Shown piece after piece: positions 1 through 13,834 of a stretch of 64,000 nt of DNA. A program made the position numbers and the translations under genes. How positions within the stretch are numbered: position 1 is the first letter of the stretch; each line of letters opens with the position of its first letter. This stretch comes from Lottia gigantea. Taxonomy: Eukaryota; Mollusca; Gastropoda; Lottiidae. The stretch covers positions 213,312 through 277,311 of the forward strand of contig NW_008707425.1 in NCBI RefSeq assembly GCF_000327385.1. The letters are read 5' to 3'. The notes under the pieces were generated by a model. It was not told where the DNA came from. It made no database searches and saw only the letters and a list, made by a program, of their open reading frames with translations.

Positions 1-3000
1 CCAAAATCAGTGCCTTTCCCATGCCAATCATAATTCCAGGAACATTATATGTGTCTTTGGCAGGAAACATTACTCATGATTTACCCAGAAGAATATCTCT
101 GGAACTCAGTATTACTAAATATTTCTTTGGAGTTCCTTTCATGATTCCTTGTATTAATAGTTATATTGGATCTTGGTGAGTTAATCAAACATTTCTAAAT
201 GTTTCCGGCAAATTAGACTTCAGAAAGCTGTTCCAAATGCTATCTAAGAATGAGCTATCAAGTAATGCCTTATTTCCAAAATCTAGCAAGTCATGTTTCC
301 AAAAATATGCTCTATAGGTATAAAGCTATGCCTTTTTCCCAGATGCTGGCAAATTGTAACCAATAACCAAAAGATAACCAGCTATGCATATAAAAAAAAG
401 CCATCAAGTTTTGAACAAGAAACGTATACCCATTTCTTAAGCCATTGATGGTACACACTCCTCCAATATGAGATAACTTCTACTGTTAAACACTCTTCCA
501 ATAAGAGATGACTATAATGTTACACACACTTGACTTAAAGGCAATTTTTACTGTTACAAAAACACTTTGGATATATTTAACAAATATGCATTTTGGAAAA
601 TCAATGCAATCCCTTATGTAGCTGAAGAAAGCAAGAAATTCATACAAAGTACTTTTTGTAGGCTTTCCGCATTTCGTTTCATTTCGTTTCAGTACATATG
701 AAAATGTGTGTTCGAGATTTGAAAGATACGAGAAACACGGTTGTCCCAGATCTATGTCGTATTACGGGATACAATGTCATTGTCCAATCAAAGCAGCAGA
801 TTTTTCAATTGTTAAAATACCGGTAAATGTACCTAAAATAAATGGTTTTGCATCAGCATTACTAAATGTAAGTGAAATATTCCTTGTTTAACATTCAAGT
901 AAATACAGTATAGTATGTCTTCTGTACTGTGTCCCTTATTTCATCAATAGGGCTCTTATTTCTAAGGAAACAAAACAGCCTTAAGAGGACCTTAAAAAGA
1001 AATTACACCACACTTTCTTCAATAATCAACAAGATCACAAGATAGGAGCAAGACGTAGCTCGTACCCGCATTTTTTATACCAGTATGAAAAACCTCAAGA
1101 TATTACTTTAAGATGGAGACAACGTGGTGTCGTACAGGCGGAATTCGGAATCAAAGCGACATCGATACATCACACTCTTCTTGGTTTTTTATTTTAGGGT
1201 CACTATGCACTGCGTGTGGCGATAGTAGACGAGTCAAGAGAAGAACTTGGGTGCCTGGAGGTGAAGTTTGCTCTAAAGAAACGACACAGGGGATGGATTT
1301 TCAAAATATAGATGGAAGAGGAAGATTGCTTTCCAGTGTTTCAGGGAATCTGAACAGTACGATTGATAAAAAAAAATAAAACTCCATAGCAGTATTTATT
1401 CTTTCATTTAAGCTGCTAAAGACAATAATCTCGAATCTCGTTTAAAACTCATTTCTTGTCAAATTTTTGTAACGGGTAAGACGTCTATCTGGTGTCTGCA
1501 TTAACATAATTAACGTAAATCCAATAAATGTCGTATTGCACCATTAGAATAAAAGATCGACAACTGAAATCCAGACACTGAAATCTTCGAATATCATTAC
1601 ATGCTTAAATGCAATGAATGTAATGTTTACATTTGGGACACCATCTATGTTAATGCTTGTCTGTATCCTAGTTCGAGGTGTATATAAGGACCTTTATTAT
1701 TCTGTGTGTTAAGAGAACTATATGTTAAGAAAACAGAATATTAAGTGACGAGATCGTTCGTTCTCGAATGCCCGAAGGTTACCTCCTCTCGACAGGAATA
1801 AAGCAATGCAAAAAAGCTTTATTTCCAGGAATTCATCGTCAAGGGAAGGGGAGGGGGTGTCCACCAAATAGTTCGGTAAATGTGTATTCTGCGCGGTGCT
1901 GTGCCACAGACGGATGAATATATTGAAGGAGCTTTCATTGTGAACAGTAATATCAAAAGTATACATTATTGAATAATAACGGTTGTGAAAAGACATTAGA
2001 ATCCTTTATTCCGTGAAAAAGTGGTAGAATGGTAGTCCAGAAATCTTAGAAACATGGTTAATATAATGTCTGATATTGAAACGGTAACACGAAGCAATAG
2101 TCAACGAAAATTTCAATTACACCTTTTTTAAAACAATTGTAATATTTTTTCCGTAACCAACTTTTTTATTTATAACTACTCGAAAGAAAAAAACTGTTTT
2201 AACTGGTGCAAAATGAAGACCAATTTTGAAAACTGTCACATTTTAGTTATATGTACGTATAGCAATATTTCCTACAATTATGCAGACAATAAAGCCGATG
2301 TTGTTTCTGTGAATACCGTTGGTAAAGACCAACCAACGTGGCAAATTTGGATGATACGATTACAGACCTCCATAATAGGGATAAAAAGTACTTCTTTGAA
2401 CAATGGACTCTTTATTTAAAGGTTCATGTTTAAACTCAAAATTTGAAAAAAAAATTAATAGCGATAAGTTAAAAGTGGTGATTTATTAGCTTTTAACACA
2501 TTTAATAACGTCGCGTGTTTTTCGGTGCAAAATATGAATAGGTATTATTTAACAATGAATATATGACACTTGTCGACTGTCTGTAAATAAAGATAAGTTC
2601 CCTACTTTTTTAATAACAAATGTCAACAAAAAATTGAATTTCAAAATCCTTGCGTTCAGTTGTCTGTCTTTTAAAAACTGCATTCACGAAACTTTTGTCT
2701 TCTCTTTGGTTACCTATTGATATTACTCGTACAGTAGAAAACATCAAAACGCTACAAACCTCTTAGAAATGGTTTGCCTTATAATTGAACGTGATATGTT
2801 CATAGAATTGATAATTTTAATTTTCTTCACTATACAAATGGTCGTATAAGTATATTGAATAACAAATACGGTAATTTTACATTAGACTTAGATGAATTAT
2901 TCGAATATGTCTGTATCAGAACGTATCCCTCTGTAACCGTGTTACTAGCATTTCCAATTACTCTTTTGTAAAGTTGCTTTCCTTCGATTTTTTTCCCTGC

Positions 3001-4717
3001 TTTTAAATGACAAAATACCTCCAGTCAATTTTTATAGGGCATAATATCAATTTATTGTTGAAAAGGTACGCATTATGACATTATAATGAGTATACGTGAT
3101 ATTGCACCTATTTACCATAAAGCAGAACAATGACTTTGTTTTATTATATTCATAACCTTATCGTTGTGTAAGGTTTCTATAGTTTATACTATTATTTGTT
3201 CATTATTATATTATGTATTATGAACATAATTATGTTAAATAATAAACCATCGTTATAATGTGTTGTCAATACTATCTGACTTTGACACTAATGGGTAAAT
3301 TGCCTCCCGCCGAGCCTTGACACCAATTTTTCGTCGATGTAGGCCCTTCATCGTGTACCTATCGTGGTGAACATGTTTAATTCAGACCACTGCAAAAGAA
3401 AGAAGTACATGGTACACATGGTAGTTTGTGTTAAAAGGAATACTATCTCTTAAAAGGAAAAGGTTGATCTTGGTCAATAAGATTATATATTCATCATATT
3501 CATAATAGTTTTCTGAACCCTGTTTTAACTTATTATTTACTTCTGGTTAATTCCATGAGTGTCGAACGCGAAGAAATCATTTATCAAGTGTCATCGACGG
3601 TACGCCGGATCATGTAAATGGACAAATTGTAGTCTGTCTTGTAATAATGTAATATTTGTTACCTCCCTTTACATTCTGTGTTTAGATCTCTCCACATATC
3701 AATTAATCAAATCTTTCTACTATGCAAGTTAAATTTAGTACGAAGTATTTCGCGAAAAACCTTACATTTAGCATGTTATTAGTGCAATTTGAGCTGAAGG
3801 CAAAGACACTTATGACACTTGTTTCGTCCGCTTGTAAATATTGATATTTCTCAAAAACCGAACGGAACTACCATTTGAAGATATTTAACAAATAATTGAT
3901 GCATGGATCAAATGACTTACCATTGGTCTAAAACCATCATGCCTTATATATAATTACAATATACGCTTATTGCATTAACTCATAAGGATGTATCACTAAA
4001 GCTAATCAATGCATTTAATTCCGAAATTCATTTTAAAAACCACGGGAGATAACTCCAGAACTAGTTTTCGACATTTTTACCAAAACAATTGCTTTTGGGT
4101 CATAAATACATAGGTCGGTGCATATAAAGTTCCATTAAAATACAGTCCAAACTATAGCCCATTGCAAATTAAACAAAAACTCTGGAGATAAAACGATAAT
4201 TATAAAAATAGGCGTTTTGTGAGCTGTCACAGCCCAGATGATGTTGATAAAATGTAGTGGTTTACTTTCAATTTGACTAGCTTAAAATTGTCATGGTCAT
4301 GATATATTGATTTTATGTTCAGTAACTAAGTTTTTTCCATGCGAAGCAATGGAAAATCTTTAATGGGATTTCTGGAAAAGTTGATGAATAACTAGTGGAA
4401 GACCAATTCAAGTTCAATATATAGTTACTTCCCTTTGACTACACTCTTTGTAACGTTGTGTTTATAAAAGATTATTCCACGTTACTGTATCTAATGATTT
4501 CCAAAACACTCTTTAATGGTGCCATCGCAATTATTAAGGAAGGGGACGAGTGCTTTATATCCATTTGTGATTGGTACTGACATGACATTGCTGATTCGTG
4601 ATTGCAAAGCCTTTACGACACTCCATTAAATTTCTTAGCGGATAAATATCATAAATATATATTTCCGAACGATTCTTTGAGGAGGAGCTAATTTACTTTT
4701 AACATGTGCTTAAACGT
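1..4717. other. No gene recognised; AT-rich non-coding DNA
   Basis: Open frames here reach at most about 92 codons (for example 1,718-1,996 minus and 1,113-1,379 plus) and resemble no family I know. A TATATAAG string lies at 1,681-1,688, but nothing downstream of it is gene-like. No repeat with clear ends was seen. Confidence 0.6.
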
Positions 4718-4925
4718 AGAAGGTCTGGGGGTCTGTCGCTATAGTACCTTTGGATTTGCAACTAACCCCGTGTTAGTGATGAAGGTTGGAGGGCCTGACA
4801 TTTTCTGCAGCCTGTGTGTGTTAAAGATTTCTCGACAGTTGGAAGTGGAACATATTTCGTTGTTCTGACAGACCTTTCTCATTACACGTAGAGCCGCCTT
4901 TTCCGTCTTCATTAGCCATTTAATT
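4718..4925. repeat. Dispersed repeat family X, copy A
   Basis: This segment aligns by eye with 8,212-8,415. Shared blocks in the same order are gttagtgatg (4,772-4,781), a gagggcctgacat-like block, a cgacagttggaa-like block and a gccgcctttt-like block, with indels between them. On the minus strand a 70-codon frame (4,951-4,739) reads through it, including MSGPPTFITNTG. The family is not one I can name. It may be a fragment of an old DNA transposon or LINE. Confidence 0.5.
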
Positions 4926-7900
4926 TCATTTCGTCCAAACGACGTAACCACAAGTTAAAGTAAATATCTTGGTACTACATCAACAGACGATTTGACCCTT
5001 ATATTGATTATGGTGGTAATAAATGATAAACATGTGGTAATATTTGTTCAGACTTATGACCAAATGTTGATGATTGACAGTCAAACAAACCAATGACAAG
5101 TGTAATTAACGATGAATGACATGACGTCATGACCTTTTCAACCAATAACATTAATTGATGTCGATTTAAATTGCTCATTATGATATTGGTTATGATTAAC
5201 ATGCTTCTTGTATTGATTTGTTTTACCATAATAACACTTCGTTACTGTGGTTAGTCATTGCTAGTAAATACCTTAAAGTAGAATCCTAGATGCATAGATA
5301 GATACTGAACAAGATTTAAACAAGCTTTAAAATAATACAATAAATATATAATATTAATATATAAAGATAAATGTTACCAAATTTTAATAAACAATATCAG
5401 CTATGAGAACTCTTCGTATGGTCTGCCTCAAATCCAGTCGCAGAGTAGCACATGGAATGCCGGAGGGAAAGCAACCCTGCCTTGCTAGCGAGTTAATTTT
5501 AGTAAAGCTACATGAAAGAGGGAACATGATTAGTTTGTTGGTAGATGATGACTAACTGGTAGATGGTAGCAAACTGATATAACCGATTTAATATTTGGTT
5601 GTAGAATCAGAATCAATTGGATTTTTTGGTAGTTAAAATCTTCAAATCTGGTCGGGTGGAATGACAGCGGTGAAACTCGGCCCTTGGCTATGTCGCGTAC
5701 GTTACTCCGTTTTCTTCATGTTTTCCATATAACTGATCGCGGCAATTCTTGTTAAATGAAATTCGAATGATCGTCGTTGGCTTAGTTGGGAATCAGTTAT
5801 ATACAAGACATAAATGTTGGTATTTCTCGAGTCTTTAATAATTACAAAAGTTATTATGTCGTCAACAAATGAACAATTGGTAAGACGATTTTTAAGTGCA
5901 ACTTTGGTAGTCTTGTCATTGTTAAAATAGACCACTCTAAAGATTATTATTGTTCTTACTACTAGATGTCTTAATATGTCAAAGATATGCCAGACAAGAG
6001 TCGATTGGATCAAAATAATCCGATTTATGGTCAGCAAATCACGACTTAATCATGATCAACATTGACTTAATTCTATTGTCAGAATACAGTATTTTGTCGG
6101 CTATTGTTATCTTACAATGTTTTTTCTGAATGTAATTTGACTAAAACCAGCTGTTTACATGCGTCGAATTTCTAATTAGTACGATTGTCCATGTATATAA
6201 AAACCTAGAAGTAATGGAAAAAAATTGAATTGGTTAATATATATTGACTCTAATGATACTGGCCATCCGAAAGGCAATATTGCTTGTTTTCATTTTTTTT
6301 TCAAGCAAGGGGAATGCCCAATAGCCAACGGTCAAATCTTGATAGTACCGTGTTGGATGTATTATATTTTCGAGTTGAGATCAATCAAAACAGAAATATA
6401 TCATTTGTCACTATTCTCATTTTAAATACATCTTTCCCCATAAACAAAAGTGATTGTCGCATATTCAAAAAAAAAACCAGAATTGAAATGACAACTTTGT
6501 TTATAGCCAACTAAAGCCAATAAGCATGTAACAATCTAACCTCTCAGAATAGAGGAAAAATACCAAAAAGTTCTATCTTAGGCCTGTACATTTGGGAGAA
6601 TCAAACCTTCCCTACCCCGAAATCTAAGTTTGATTGACGGGAATGAGTTGTCTTCTCATATTCGAATATACAGCATGTATAAATTCAATTATCAAATTAC
6701 CAGTCTTTTTAACCATTTCCAATGACGAGATATATTTTATTTCTTTCGTCATTACTATGGAAATATCGTTATTCCGATTCATAAAACCACCACTCAAGTG
6801 AAGTGACACTGGTAAAACATCAGCTTTGAAGACTAAATCTACTTAACTCTGAACTCACAAGAATTATTATCATTCTAAACACACGTTTAATTACGATCAA
6901 TTGAAAAAACTCAACAGGTAAACCGGTTATCTTTGAAATTCTTTTTCAAAGAGGCGTTATTAGAAATTTGATTAAAATTGCAACAAAAGTACCCCGACGT
7001 ACTATCTATACCTGAACGAAAGGCCATGTTTATCTGCGTTCGAGTGACACGTTCGGGAAATACTCGATCCGCACTTCACAAAAACTAATATAATATTATT
7101 TATATTTACATTACTATCAAAGCAACTCTTGCCATAGATAAGAAAGGAAATTGGTTGTTTTTTTTGTCCTGGTTCATTCTAGCATAGATATAATTTTATA
7201 GAAAGGTCTTTAATGAACTACCCGGATGGATGATGAAGTCGGATAAACAAACCGAATGCTCTTTTTATTGGCTTTCTTTACTAATATTGTTCGCGTTTAT
7301 GATTTTATGAAGTCGAAAAGTTTACTTTGTATGGTCATCAATATTTGAATTGCGGCGAATCATCCGATCAAAGACAGCTGTTTCGGTCATTTCAACGTCC
7401 AAGTAAATCGAAAAATAGTTTTTTGTTTAATTTTTAGAAGAAGTGAAAATGTTTGAAATTAGGCGCGTTGCAATCAGATGGAGAAAATCTATAAAAACCA
7501 AGGTCTTTTTTCAGGACATTAGCTCAACAGTATATGACAAAAGAAACGTATTAGGCATACATATAACAAATATTCGTGCATATTGAATCCAAACATTAGC
7601 ATATAATGGCTTAACATTGAAAGATTAATCATGCTTCTTCTGTCTCTGTCACAACTGTGCTTCTTTTACAGTGACAATGACGAGAAACCTTGCCCATACC
7701 AAAACGTGTAGGAACGACCAGTTTTATATTTGTCCACTAATGTCAATGCCCACTATTTGTCCACTATAATCCCCTTTTATCTCATGAAAGTCAATATTCA
7801 GAACAATTTTTATATTCCATACGAAATCAAAACAAACATTTTTTTATTTCATATTTCTCTAGTTTTCACATCGGGGTGTTTTTTTTGTTCGATAACGTGA

Positions 7901-8211
7901 CCGCTCAAAGTTCAAAAAGCTTGTGTTGTCCGTGTAGATTTTGTCGAGTCTCAAACATTTGAAAGAAAACAAATGAAAAGCAAATACATCTGAATGCATT
8001 TGATGGTCAATTGGGGGGACATTAGGTGCTTTAAGTGTATAAGTGGTGTGTTTATTTTTTGAAATGTGAATTAAATGGGGTTGTAAATCGTGAATTAGCG
8101 TCTTCTTAAGCTTCTGAAGAAAGTCATATACATGGCAAATACATTTTGTTATGAATATGGAAATGGTTGATTAATTTTGGAAGAAAAAGAAGAGCAGAAG
8201 TCGTTTGACGT
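4926..8211. other. No gene recognised between the two family-X copies
   Basis: The longest frame is 111 codons (5,702-6,037 minus), without recognisable motifs. A somewhat GC-richer patch at about 5,430-5,480 looks like part of a dispersed repeat but could not be matched to anything else in the window. A TATATAAAA string at 6,194-6,202 has no supporting context. Confidence 0.55.
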
Positions 8212-8415
8212 TAACCTTGGGGTCCTGGAGATCGAAAGAGTACCGTGCTCTTTCTATTGCCCCACTGTTAGTGATGTAGGTCAGAGGGGCTGACATGATA
8301 AAGAATCCTATGTGACAAGAGACTGAGGCCTTGTGTCCATCCGACTGTGTACGTTAGCTATCCCTCGATAGTTGGAAATCGAAAAAAATAGGCAGCCGTC
8401 TTTTGAAAACTTTTC
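8212..8415. repeat. Dispersed repeat family X, copy B
   Basis: This is the second diverged copy of the 4,718-4,925 segment in the same orientation, with gttagtgatg at 8,267-8,276 followed by gaggggctgacat, cgatagttggaa and gcagccgtctttt. The corresponding minus-strand reading starts MSAPLTYITN, similar to MSGPPTFITN in copy A, which hints that the ancestor may have been coding. Identity is low, so both copies are old. Confidence 0.5.
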
Positions 8416-11400
8416 TTATTGAAAACTGTACAACCTGGACTGTCTTTATAAGCATAATCAATCCTTAGGATAAGTACGGGACGGGTGGAATTAACCTTGA
8501 AACTCGTGAATTACTGCAAAATCAACTTTCTAGCAGATCTTCAAGGACACACATCACCATGGGGTAACATAATCCAAACCGTTGACAGTTCTTGACGGTT
8601 GAAGTACAGGATCGTCTAATAGTGTTACTATTTATAGTAACAATGTCAATAACCAAGCATTATATAATCCCCTTTATCCCAACTATAAATATGTCTAATT
8701 CAGAAGTATAAGTATCATTTTATTGGTATCAGACAAGTGGATGATTGCTTTTAAAAGGAATTCATACAGGTTTGCTAACTTTTGTATGTCTATCTGGAAA
8801 GACATCTGACTGTTATGTTTGTCAAAGTCTTGGGGGAATTGCAGGAAAAATATGTCGAACAGCATAATATCAGAATTTGGCAAATAAAAGTGTTCAAGAT
8901 ATAATACAAATCCAATTCGGAAGACATAACGTGACGTTAATCATGTGTTTCAACAAACGGGGCATTCGTTTTTAACCAGAATTTACCAGCAACGGAAATG
9001 TGCACATAAACTGGCTCTATTAAGTTAGAAAACCTCTTTAGGACGACTTTCATGGTACAGACATAATAACATCGACATTACATCTCATACTAAGGGCACG
9101 AGTCTTGCCATTCTTGCAAAAATTGTTGATATCGCGGTATTGGACAAAAAAAAAACAGGTGTTTAGGACTGTTTACATTAAAAAAAAGTGTACTTTCGTT
9201 TGGATGGGACAATAAGAAACATGGAAATGAAAATATGGGTGGACTTAGCTGCTGTCCTAGCAAAATTTTCATAAATGAACGCTGCATACCGTGCACATTA
9301 TCACTTAAAAGCAGAAAAGTAAGACGTAACACTTCACTCTATTTTATGAGCATTGCATTGATATCCAGTTAGCAGTCTGAAGAGTGATTATTAAAACCAT
9401 GATTATTAAATTCATATCTATTGCTAGGCCATATCTATGACAAGGATAGAAATTGCTAATAATAGAGTGTAGTCTGGAACCGGAAAATGTTGTCATACTA
9501 TTTTGACGTGCATAAAGCCAAATAAACATGAACAAAAGGCAGTTGGCAGGAGTGAGAAATCGAGTGTCATTCTAACCCACTAATTAATCACTATATTAAT
9601 TAGCTAATCAAATAGGACTTTATTAAAATAAATATCAAGCCTAAAGTCTTAAGTTTCATAGCAAATCGGGCATGAATTCGTTAACCTTCATTGACAAAAA
9701 TGCTCCATCGCAATGGCATCAGTTCTATTGTATTCAGATACACTTCCAACTCGAATAATCATATACTTGAAACACAATTCATTGAGTCCTATCTGTGTGC
9801 ATATCACATCTCAATTTGCTTTAATCAATTCAGTATATTACCATTTTTCTTACAGAATGTAAGCCAAATTATATTCATAAATCACATCGACTTATACCAT
9901 ATACATATTTCCAATAATGTTCGATGTTTGATGGTGTGGGTTCAAAAAGAACAAGTCATTCCCTTGAAGAGCATTTTCTTTACCAGCCTGAAAAATAATT
10001 TTTTTTACTGCAAATCAGAGTGATTTCTGCTTTTTTTTTCTCAAACCGGATCTAGGGATCCCAGAAAGAAACAACAAAAATAGAAATCGAAGACATCAGC
10101 TGAGGGTCAAGAAGGCTACTGGCTCCCATGTGGGTACACTTTACCATTTCAAGGTGCCTTGGAAGTCATTTCCCATATAGATATCCAAATATAAATACCA
10201 GTGTCCAGAAAAATAGAGGAAGTCTGGGATCCTTGTGGATTGGAAAACATCGAAGGATCAAAGCCGATCGATGTGATGCTCCGGATTCTTAAGACATTAA
10301 AGGGGAATCCACTGTTATGGAAATCCTTCCAAACCTTCAGAAGTGAAGAGGGGCCCAGTCCATGACTCTAAAACGACCTACTGATTTAGCTTTATACATT
10401 CACGTGTTTCTCTGTCGCAAAAGTTTCTAATAAATTTAAACACACCAATAAATGAAAACATTCCTCAGTGACTAATTTTCCGTGAAGGTTCATCCTCATT
10501 AAGTTTTACACGTTTTCAAATGATTAACGCCCATTGCCCAATAAATACATAAACCTTTGTGGTACATCTCTTGTTCACTTGCGTAAGGGATTTTAAAACC
10601 TCTCTTTAACATGACGAGGCGTGACGTATTAAGTGCGGTATAAGCTAACTTGTTTTGTTGCCTTGTCTAAATTATTTACTGTTTACGAGAAGTGTGAACA
10701 AATAAATCAAGTGAGGCGAAATATACAAACCTCGTGGCAACGTGTCGTATATGAGTCGAAAGCTAAGTGTTTTGTGTTGCAATTGTTGCAGTCTTGTCAA
10801 TCTCTGATGATCATTTAAAGAGTCGATTCATAATGAGGAATGAAACTGACCTTCAGAGTATCTGTTTCAACCATGGAACCGTTAAGGATTACAATAGCGA
10901 GAAGTACCACCCTTACATAATTAACCTGATCATAACCAGTTTATGGAGAATGAAAAAGGTCGAATAACTCACGTTACACCACCAAGGCCCGAGTTTCATT
11001 ACCATATCATACGATCCGACCAGATATATCGAAATCTCAACCATCGAATGAACAGTGCCAAAGCATCCAATTAACCCAGATCCATCTACCACGACTACAA
11101 AAACTACTTAGTCTGCGAGATCAGCTTCTGATGGAAGCGGACGTTAACTTGCCATCTACCAACCATGTGAATCGAGTACATCAAATTATTTACATTTTAT
11201 CTAAAAAAATACCCTTTATTTAAGCTTAAAACTAATTAATGAATGTTCAAAGGGAAACACAATTGCTTAAAATTTAAAGAGCGACTATACACTTTTGATG
11301 TTAATACTGTAAAATCCTATATTTTGAAAGAAAGCATTGGTATCGAATGAAGTGTAAAATACGAGAGTATCTGAGTTATAAAATAAAAATGACTATTTTA

Positions 11401-11645
11401 TTTACCCCCTTACATCTTTTATATACAGGAGACAGTTCATCTTTGATGAATGACCCTTCGGCAATTTACTTTCTGCATGAAAAGCCCATTTTAAAAAATA
11501 TTTGACAGGGCTTGTGTTGCTCTGAATTACTACCACTGCTTCCGATTTGTATAGTATTTCTGTGCTCAACAAGCGGTGCCTTGGTTAATTGGTATTATCA
11601 GTAATTTAATTATCTGGTAGATCTTTGATGACAGTTAGTGTTGGA
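8416..11645. other. No gene recognised; one GC-richer patch
   Basis: Frames of up to 110 codons (9,691-10,023 plus) have no family resemblance. A small inverted repeat, CTAATTAAT/ATTAATTAG, lies at 9,580-9,603. The patch at about 10,030-10,370 differs in composition from its neighbours and may be an old repeat, but I see no ends or motifs. Confidence 0.5.
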
Positions 11646-11914
11646 ATTGGTAGTGTATGATTTACTGGTAGTAAATGATTCACTGGTAGTGTATGATTCA
11701 CTGATAGTGTATGATTCACTGGTAGTAAATGATTCTATCGTAATGTATGATTTACTGGTAGTGTATGATTCACTGGTAGTGTATGATTCACTGGTAGTAA
11801 ATGATTCTATCGTAATGTATGATTTACTGGTAGTGTATGATTCACTGGTAGTAAATGATTCTATCGCAACGTATGGTCACTGGTAGTGTATGATTCACTA
11901 GTAGTAAATGATTC
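11646..11914. repeat. 18-bp minisatellite, about 15 copies
   Basis: Fifteen head-to-tail monomers of consensus actggtagtgtatgattc are readable. One (the thirteenth) is a base short. Three variants alternate: a 'gtgtat' type, a 'gtaaat' type and a 'tatcgtaatgtatgattt' type, giving a higher-order pattern of three to four monomers. Because 18 is a multiple of three, an 82-codon open frame (11,638-11,886) of six-residue repeats such as LVVYDS exists by arithmetic alone and should not be taken as a gene. The array ends about 125 bases left of the first recognisable LINE sequence. Confidence 0.93.
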
Positions 11915-12039
11915 TTCTGCTGAATTTTTGTAAAACTTTTCTTGAAGTGCTCATGCACTTGTACTATATAGTGCACGATGTCCAATCATCGATCAGACGC
12001 ATGGTTGTTTACGTCGCTTTATTTTCCGGTGGATACAGA

Positions 12040-13075
12040 CCAAATCAAATATTTAAATATACATACTTATTGGGTATAAATTTATCAACTACTGGCACAG
12101 ATATAATTGCATCTAACTATGATAATAAACTTAATGAATTACAAATTGTATTAAACAAATGGAAAGCAAGAATACTTACAATAATCGGAAAAAAACTGTC
12201 GTAAAAACTTTAGCTTTACCAAAACTAACACCACACCTGATAAAGAATTCGTGAAACATCTGAACCAACTATTTTACAAATTCATCTGGAATGATAAACC
12301 AGACAGAATTACGTCTGACGAAGACAAGTTATGACTCGTGAATATGAACTTGGTGGTCTAAAAATGGTTGACATTGAAAATTACAATATCTGTTTAAAGC
12401 TATCTATGAATCTATCATTGGGTGCTCTTTCTCGGATATAATCAAATTTGGTGATAATGTCATATCTAAAAAAGCAAAATAAATCAAAAATTCTTTTTGG
12501 AAAGATGTGCTGGTACACTGGACAAATATACAATCAAAACACATACCGTGTAACTACCGTGAAATTAATGCTTCTAATATTTGGTTTAACAGTAATGTAA
12601 CAATCAATAATGCGCCACTGGAATATAGTGCTACTTTGAACCAAAGCTCCAATGGTTTCAGTTTAAAATCAACCACAGAATTTGACAACTAATACATTCC
12701 TGCATAAAATCAACAAAAACCATGACGATAGGTGTTCCTTTGTAAACTCTACCCTGAATCATCTTTTCTGTGAATGCAGAATATTCTACAAAAAATTAAT
12801 AAGATTTACAACTAACGTTTGATAAAAACATAATGTTACTTGGTTTTTCACATCACCCAAATCATGAAGTGACACTAGCAAATTAATTGGTTACTCATTA
12901 ACTTAAAATATCTCATCTACAGATCAAAGTTCAAGGTCAGTGAGAATATCTGTGATAAGACCGTACAAATACAATTAACACGAATTTGAGAATACTAAAA
13001 CACATACTATATAAAGATAAAATTGAAATATACAACAAATACTGGCAACCTATAACTAACCTTTTAAATTGATCC
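12040..13075 (+). mobile_element. Decayed L1/Tx1-type LINE, 3' part of ORF2
   Basis: Conserved blocks of the region after the reverse-transcriptase core of L1/Tx1-clade non-LTR retrotransposons appear in order. A YLLGINL-like block lies near 12,063 and LNKWKARILTIIGKKL at about 12,150-12,200. KTLALPKLT follows at 12,205-12,231, then NQLFYKFIWNDKPDRI near 12,265-12,312, EYELGGLKMVDI from 12,340, and a late LNHLFCECRIFYKK block from about 12,754. The blocks move between frames 1 and 2 (for example 12,204 to 12,251 to 12,340) and are split by many stops, so this is a dead copy. The endonuclease and RT catalytic core are absent, consistent with 5' truncation on insertion. Clade assignment rests on the KTLALPK...FIWN...GGLKM signature. 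Age looks old, given the number of frame changes. Confidence 0.82.
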
Positions 13076-13290
13076 TTATTCGTCCCTTTAGCACTTCTTT
13101 TCCTTTACATGTATTTTTACTCTTTCAGTTATGTCCCTTTACAACTGATCGGTGCGTTCGATTTGTAGCTATCTTATTTTATAATAACGTATAAGAATGC
13201 CTTTATATCAATTCATTTATTTTGTTTACCACCTTTGTATTGTATATTATATATTGTATTTATGTAAATAAATATGTAGAAAGGTAAGAA
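13076..13290 (+). mobile_element. Probable 3' untranslated tail of the LINE remnant
   Basis: Immediately after the last LINE-like residues the sequence becomes very AT-rich, with no coding signal and simple T/A-rich strings (for example around 13,240-13,280), ending in an A-rich segment. This is what the 3' UTR of L1/Tx1-type elements usually looks like. No clear target-site duplication was found, so the right boundary is approximate. Confidence 0.45.
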
Positions 13291-13834
13291 AAATAATTAA
13301 ATATAAATAATAGGCAATAATAAAGTGCCTCATAACTAACAAATACTTTGAACTGAACCCAATTTTTGATTGAGTGGCAATGTCAATTTCTCAGGTTTAA
13401 AGTTATAACACCTCGCACCAAGACACCATGCGTTATTCACCTTAGAGACGCCAAAAGTGTTCATTTGATACCCTAATTCATTTAAAAAAGAAATAAAATA
13501 AGACGTAGAGTCGAGTGTTAGACCATCAACGTTCATGTGCAAGACAAAAGAGACTCGATTGGAGTCAATTTAGTTCGTCTCCTTTTCTTACTACCTAATG
13601 TAAAGGGTAATCGAATTTCCACATTGACAGAGAACGGTAAAAACTCTTTCAAATAAATTTTTCTTACAGATTTGACATCAAAGGTAACTCAATACTTTAC
13701 TTATTGAACCATCTTGAAGAATTGCATCACGAAAGTGACTTTTATTCATATTTCATAATCAAAAAAATTGTTCTTGGTGTAAGCGCCAAACAACGGGGAC
13801 GATAACAAAATACTAAGGCAAACACTCAGATCGA

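Noticed and set aside
1113-1379. 88-codon frame with several cysteines, glycines and arginines
   Set aside because: No match to a known family by eye and ends in a poly-A-like lysine run; likely chance.
5702-6037. 111-codon open frame on the minus strand, the longest outside the protocadherin
   Set aside because: No domain, signal peptide or splice context; composition like the surrounding non-coding DNA.
1681-6202. TATA-box strings at 1,681 and 6,194
   Set aside because: Such strings are frequent in AT-rich DNA and no transcript-like sequence follows either.
9691-10023. 110-codon open frame on the plus strand
   Set aside because: AT-rich composition, no recognisable motif, and frames of this size are expected by chance in 64 kb.
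11638-11886. 82-codon open frame of hexapeptide repeats (LVVYDS type)
   Set aside because: It is a by-product of the 18-bp minisatellite, whose unit is a multiple of three; no start context or flanking coding sequence.
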